Shown: positions 59,662 through 64,000 of the stretch, in pieces
Position numbering within the stretch: the stretch's first letter is position 1
Layout: the number at the start of each line of letters is the position of its first letter
Assembly: GCF_900115055.1 (NCBI RefSeq)
Contig: NZ_FOVD01000005.1
Location: 297,813-361,812, forward strand
Origin: Chryseobacterium oleae
GTDB lineage: Bacteria > Bacteroidota > Bacteroidia > Flavobacteriales > Weeksellaceae
DNA: 64,000 nucleotides
Direction of reading: 5' to 3'
The notes under the pieces: generated by a model
Seen by the model: the letters and a program-made list of their open reading frames with translations, nothing else
What the model was told of the DNA's origin: nothing
Databases searched by the model: none
Position numbers and translations under genes: made by a program

Positions 59662-62407
59662 AACTTGGATTTTATATATCGTCCTGTTATCACTATTCCC
59701 GGTACTTATTTTTTCTCAACAGCAGCCAAATCCATTGGCCAGTAAAAAAGATAGTCTAATGCCGGGAATGTCTACTTCTATTTCCTTTGCGCTGGAAAAT
59801 AATTCGGATGAAAATAAAACCTATGATCTTACCGTTACAGCTTCCAGTCCTTTTCTTACGCCTATTTTAGCAAAAGCAGAGTTTAAAATTTCTGCGCACG
59901 AGAAAACAATTTATCTTGTTCCTATCCGTATTTCAGCGGAAGCAGCACAGGGACTTTATTCTGTCATCCTGCATGGAACCGACCGATATGACGGTACGAC
60001 TTTCACCAAAACTTCAAAAGTGATCATTTCCGGAAGCAGAAAACTCAGTCTTACGTCATTAAATTCACCGGAGTTTATCCGGGCTGGTGAAACCATTAAG
60101 GCTTCATTTCTTTTAAAAAACAATGGAAATATCACCGAAACGCTGATTTTGGAAAGCAAAAATGCCGTGGTAGATCACGATGCTTCCATAACATTAGGAC
60201 CCAACGAATCAAAAGTAATTGGTATTTATAAGATTACTAATGCAGAACTTGGCCAAAATGAATTTCAAAATCTGAACCTGTCTGTATATTCTCAGGACAA
60301 TCCAAAAGAAAATCAAACCGCTTATGTAAGTGTAAAAATTATATCGGTAAAACCTGTGGAAGACGATATTTATCACAGACTTCCTGTTTCGGCATCCATG
60401 TCATTTATAGGAATGAAAAATATGGGCGTTTATCAGGATGGATTTCAGGGAGAAGTTTATGGTAAAGGAACTTTGGACAAAGACAATAAAAACCAGATTG
60501 AATTCCATGCGGTGTCAAAAAACCCTGTTGAATTCAATTCTTTTACTCAATATGAAGAGTATTTCATTAATTATAAAAGAGAGAATTTCTTTGTCCATCT
60601 TGGTGATAAAACTTATTCTGCTTCCTATTTAACGGAGTTTGCAAGATATGGCCGTGGGGCTGAAATCCGGTATGATTTCAAAAAAGTCAGTTTGGGTGGT
60701 TTTTATAATCATCCGCGGTTTTTCAGGGATATCAAAGATGAATTTAATATCTATTCAACGTTTAAAATCAGAAAAGAGTCAGAGATCACTGCGGGCTATC
60801 TTTATAAAATTCCGAGAAAGGGGGAAATGAATTTCGGCAATATCAGGCTGGATTCTGAAGCTCATCTTCCTTACACAACAGGAAAATTCAGGATTTCTAA
60901 AAATATAGTTCTTTCGGGAGAGGCTGCATTCAGTAAGACGGAACAGATGGAAGGAACGGCTTATATGGCACAGGCACAGGCTACTTTTGAACGGTTTAAC
61001 GGAAATCTGATGTATATGCGTGCAAGCCCGGAATTTGCGGGATATTTCACCAATACCAGCACATTTAACGGAAGTGTTCAGTACAGGCTGTCTAAAAAGC
61101 TTAATGTATTTGGAAATTATATCCAGGATGCCAAGAATTTTCAACGGGACACATTGTTCTATGCAGCACCCTACAGAAGTTTTCTGCAATATGGAATTCA
61201 GTACAAATATATTCCAAGCGGCTTAATTACTTTGTATAATGGTTTTCAGAAGTACCAGGACCGTCTGGAACCGAAACAGTTTGATTATTATGAAAGGTAC
61301 TTTAAAGTCAGTATTGATCAGCAGATCGGAATGTTTCAGGTGAATGTTCAGGGACAGTTTGGAAAAACCAATAATTATCTGAGTGGATTTAATGGAAATT
61401 CCAGTTTCTACACCACGAATATATCTTTTGAAAAATTTAAAACCTCCTTTAACGTTTATGCAAGCTATGCCATTACGTCACGATATCAGCTTCAGAATGA
61501 TAAACAGGTTTATTACGGAGCGAGAATCTTCAGCAGGTTTTCCGATAAGACCAGTCTGAGTCTTTTTTATCAGAATAATTATATGCCTGAGGAATATTTC
61601 AGAGACCGGAATCTTTTTGAGGTTTTGTTCCATCAGCAACTATTTCCTGGTAGTGAACTTGACTTGTCGGGAAGATATTCTTTGCAACGCGGTGAGCTCG
61701 GTAATAAGGATTTTATATTTTCCGTGCGCTATACCCTTCGCCTGAATGTTCCTGTGCAGAAAACTGCGGAGTACACAAGTTTATCAGGAAATATCAGCAA
61801 TCTGGGTGTAAAAAAGACAGAAGGAATCAGATTGATGCTGGGCAACCATTTATCCATTACGGACAAAGATGGAAATTATCTGTTTAAAAATATTGTTCCC
61901 GGCGACTATTTTCTGGAAATAGACCGGTCGACCGCCGGCATTAATGATATTACCAATATTTCTTTACCGGCTTCATTACATCTTACCGGCAAAGAGAATA
62001 CTTTCAATTTCGGATTAACTACAGCATCCACCATTAAAGGAAGTATCGAACTTTCTGAAAATGATAAAGACCAATACAGTTTCGCTCATTATCAGCCAAA
62101 AACTGATAAGAAGAAAAGGCAAAGCATCATCATCGAAGCATCAAACGGTGAACAAACCTATCGGAAAATAGCATTTATCGGTGAAACTTTTGATTTCATG
62201 TATCTGCGTCCCGGAGAATGGAAAATTAAACTCTACAGGAATGGCCTTGACAAACGGTATAAAATAGCAACGGATACTTTTCAATACAGCCTTAAGCCAT
62301 CGGAAACACAGAACGTAGCGATACATATTGTAAAACAGCAGAGTGAAATTAAATACCAGCAGGAAATGATCAAAGTAGGATATAATGAATTAAAAAAGAA
62401 AAAATGA
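59654..62407 (+). CDS. Putative usher-like outer-membrane barrel protein
   Basis: 917 residues. Signal peptide to about residue 22 (LIFSQQ). Residues about 25-125 and 130-230 are two Ig-like sandwiches (GMSTSISFALENNSDENKTY, RAGETIKASFLLKNNGNITE). About 245-710 is a long run of amphipathic, aromatic-rich strands (RENFFVHLGDKTYSASYLTEF, YGIQYKYIPSGLITLYNGFQK, SFNVYASYAITSRYQLQ) typical of an outer-membrane barrel. Beyond 715 a carboxypeptidase-regulatory-like Ig domain (LGNHLSITDKDGNYLFKNI, PGDYFLEIDRST) and one more sandwich follow. Size and plan resemble fimbrial ushers, but order and sequence differ and no PFAM usher motif is recognised. Confidence 0.65.
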   Translation: MIKTWILYIVLLSLFPVLIFSQQQPNPLASKKDSLMPGMSTSISFALENNSDENKTYDLTVTASSPFLTPILAKAEFKISAHEKTIYLVPIRISAEAAQGLYSVILHGTDRYDGTTFTKTSKVIISGSRKLSLTSLNSPEFIRAGETIKASFLLKNNGNITETLILESKNAVVDHDASITLGPNESKVIGIYKITNAELGQNEFQNLNLSVYSQDNPKENQTAYVSVKIISVKPVEDDIYHRLPVSASMSFIGMKNMGVYQDGFQGEVYGKGTLDKDNKNQIEFHAVSKNPVEFNSFTQYEEYFINYKRENFFVHLGDKTYSASYLTEFARYGRGAEIRYDFKKVSLGGFYNHPRFFRDIKDEFNIYSTFKIRKESEITAGYLYKIPRKGEMNFGNIRLDSEAHLPYTTGKFRISKNIVLSGEAAFSKTEQMEGTAYMAQAQATFERFNGNLMYMRASPEFAGYFTNTSTFNGSVQYRLSKKLNVFGNYIQDAKNFQRDTLFYAAPYRSFLQYGIQYKYIPSGLITLYNGFQKYQDRLEPKQFDYYERYFKVSIDQQIGMFQVNVQGQFGKTNNYLSGFNGNSSFYTTNISFEKFKTSFNVYASYAITSRYQLQNDKQVYYGARIFSRFSDKTSLSLFYQNNYMPEEYFRDRNLFEVLFHQQLFPGSELDLSGRYSLQRGELGNKDFIFSVRYTLRLNVPVQKTAEYTSLSGNISNLGVKKTEGIRLMLGNHLSITDKDGNYLFKNIVPGDYFLEIDRSTAGINDITNISLPASLHLTGKENTFNFGLTTASTIKGSIELSENDKDQYSFAHYQPKTDKKKRQSIIIEASNGEQTYRKIAFIGETFDFMYLRPGEWKIKLYRNGLDKRYKIATDTFQYSLKPSETQNVAIHIVKQQSEIKYQQEMIKVGYNELKKKK

Positions 62408-62928
62408 AACTGAAACAACATATTATATGCCTCATTTTTGGTCTCATGTCCGGTACAACATTCTCCCAAACCACTGTTCCGATGACTCTTCCTGTAGTTA
62501 CTCTGATGGATATAGAGCCTGCAGGAAACTTTACGTTGAATTTTACAGCTCCCACAGAAGCAGGACAGGCATTAACTCTTCCGGCAGCCAATACAACAAA
62601 GTGGGTCAATTATACTTCCGCTATTGCACCGGGAGGATTGACGAGAAGAATTACAGCTTCCATCAATGCGCCCATCGCCGGGGTTAATATAAGAGTTCAG
62701 GCAGCTGCAGCTTCGGGAGCTGGCGGAGGAACATTAGGAACATCTTCAGGATTGGTGACTCTCAGTACAACAGCTGCTACTATTATTACAGGAATAGGAG
62801 GTGCATTTACCGGAAATGGTGCGAATAACGGACATATGCTTACGATCAGTCTTTCGGTAAGTTCTTATGCTAATCTTTCCGCCCGTATCAATACCCCTGT
62901 TATCATCACCTATACCATCACAGAATAA
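62404..62928 (+). CDS. Second putative fibre subunit (paralogue of 58184)
   Basis: 174 residues. It starts inside the stop region of the barrel gene (ATGA, 4-bp overlap). Signal peptide to about residue 21 (GTTFSQ). LMDIEPAGNFTLNFTAPTEAG, TKWVNYTS, GGTLGTSSGLVTLS, ITGIGGAFTGNGANNGHML and the final VIITYTITE match the first subunit along its whole length, with a shorter loop near the end. The two copies flank the chaperone-like and barrel genes. Confidence 0.65.
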   Translation: MKLKQHIICLIFGLMSGTTFSQTTVPMTLPVVTLMDIEPAGNFTLNFTAPTEAGQALTLPAANTTKWVNYTSAIAPGGLTRRITASINAPIAGVNIRVQAAAASGAGGGTLGTSSGLVTLSTTAATIITGIGGAFTGNGANNGHMLTISLSVSSYANLSARINTPVIITYTITE

Positions 62929-62937
62929 AATTGGAAA

Positions 62938-63507
62938 ATGAAAATCAATAGTCGCTTTCTCAGGAATATACTTTTAAAAAGATATCTGTATCTCTTTCCA
63001 TTAATCATGGGTAGCTACCTGCAGGCTCAAACAGTCGTTCCCAGCGGAAGTGGCTGGACTGTAAGTGTGCCAACCATTACCGAGGCAGGGAGCAATTATG
63101 GGGGAACTTATGCAAGTGCCACCAATGCAATCATATTATCCGGGACAATGCCGGGATCTTTTCTTAATCTTCTCTCCAATGGTGCTGCCAGAATCAGCGT
63201 ACGTTATACCCCTACCACATGGAATAATGCGCTGCACCTCTATGCAAAAAGAAGTGGTGGAACGGCTACTATTAGTGGGCTTTGTCTTGGCTGTACCGCT
63301 ACTGTCAATGGCGGAACGACTTATATAGAAATCCTTCAGGCTACTGATACAGCATTTTGTACCATAAACTTTTCCGGAATTTTAGGACTGGGTAACAGTG
63401 TATCCTACTCTGGAATAAATGTGCAGTTGCAGATAACCGGTGTTTCTGTAGTCATTCCGGCCACATCATATAGCTCCCAGCTTGTTTTCACAATAGGTCC
63501 CAATTAA
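62938..63507 (+). CDS. Third small secreted protein of the fibre operon
   Basis: 189 residues, 9 bp after the second subunit gene. A basic N-terminus and hydrophobic stretch (YLYLFPLIMGSYLQAQ, about 15-31) form the signal peptide. The mature protein is Ser/Thr/Gly-rich and has four Cys, three of them close together (GLCLGCTATV, then AFCTINF). It is not clearly homologous to the other two, but ends in a similar alternating strand (SSQLVFTIGPN). It may be a minor or tip subunit; that is inference. Confidence 0.6.
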   Translation: MKINSRFLRNILLKRYLYLFPLIMGSYLQAQTVVPSGSGWTVSVPTITEAGSNYGGTYASATNAIILSGTMPGSFLNLLSNGAARISVRYTPTTWNNALHLYAKRSGGTATISGLCLGCTATVNGGTTYIEILQATDTAFCTINFSGILGLGNSVSYSGINVQLQITGVSVVIPATSYSSQLVFTIGPN

Positions 63508-63906
<399 letters not shown>

Positions 63907-63940
63907 AAAAAGTCTCACACAAAACTGTATGAGACTTTTT
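63907..63940 (-). terminator. Terminator of the rRNA operon
   Basis: AAAAAGTCTC (63907-63916) pairs with GAGACTTTTT (63931-63940), with further pairing in the loop. On the minus strand it follows the 5S 3' end by about 8 nt. Confidence 0.88.
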
Positions 63941-63948
63941 AATAAAAA

Positions 63949-64000
63949 CTGGCGGCGGCCTACTCTCCCGCTTTCGCAGTACCATCGGCGCTGGTGGGCT
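63949..64000 (-). rRNA. rrf: 5S ribosomal RNA, 3' part (cut by window edge)
   Basis: The minus strand reads AGCCCACCAGCGCCGATGGT then ACTGCGAAAGCGGGAGAGTAGGCCGCC-type sequence (core GGGAGAGTAGG), the conserved 3' half of bacterial 5S rRNA. The 5' half and the 23S/16S genes lie to the right of the window. Confidence 0.93.

Overview
The window reads as chromosomal DNA of a Bacteroidota bacterium, most likely a Chryseobacterium-type flavobacterium (Weeksellaceae). The grounds are: many secreted proteins with type IX secretion (T9SS) sorting domains; a SusC/SusD pair; DUF4252, DUF3667 and DUF4407 families; a type B L31; the Bacteroidota promoter -7 element TAnnTTTG in front of many genes; and almost no purine-rich Shine-Dalgarno sites. 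Species was inferred from protein style only.

Layout. 1-8.2 kb: a large T9SS type B surface protein, small secreted proteins (two of them paralogues) and trmB. 8.4-10.4 kb: the rplM-rpsI-rpsB operon (minus strand), ended by a strong terminator with no tsf after rpsB. 10.6-17.3 kb: a DUF3667 membrane protein, a fused isobutyryl-CoA mutase (IcmF) and a Dph6-like ATPase. 17.5-21 kb: a beta-lactamase-fold serine hydrolase, a PadR operon with two paralogous membrane proteins, and a 2H phosphoesterase. 21-33 kb: secreted metalloproteases (one M64, two M43), ruvC, a membrane DUF4407 protein paired with an unusual AAA+/M41 protease, a tail-collar-like secreted protein and a KTSC protein. 33-39 kb: guaB and an ECF sigma-factor operon with DUF4252/GIN-domain surface proteins. 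39-48 kb: a GlmU-like protein, rpmE2, a lipoprotein, a MazG-like hydrolase, aroA and a two-domain GDPD-alkaline phosphatase. 48-58 kb: an SDR, an Omp85-type barrel, and SusC-SusD followed by a phosphocholine-specific phospholipase C. 58-63.5 kb: a five-gene operon that looks like a divergent chaperone-usher-type surface-fibre system. 63.5-64 kb: simple repeats, then the terminator and 3' end of a 5S rRNA gene on the minus strand, so an rRNA operon lies to the right.

Best candidates for undescribed biology: (1) the operon at 58.2-63.5 kb, with two paralogous small secreted subunits flanking an Ig-like chaperone-like protein and a 917-residue outer-membrane barrel protein, plus a third small secreted protein; (2) the DUF4407 + HSP100-like AAA/M41 peptidase gene pair at 26.4-29.3 kb; (3) degenerate 7-8 bp tandem arrays in many intergenic gaps, often as inverted pairs able to form long hairpins; (4) a miniature inverted-repeat element in three copies, one of them nested inside a larger inverted repeat.

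Several apparent TTG starts fall inside a TAnnTTTG promoter element. In those genes the downstream ATG is used here as the start.
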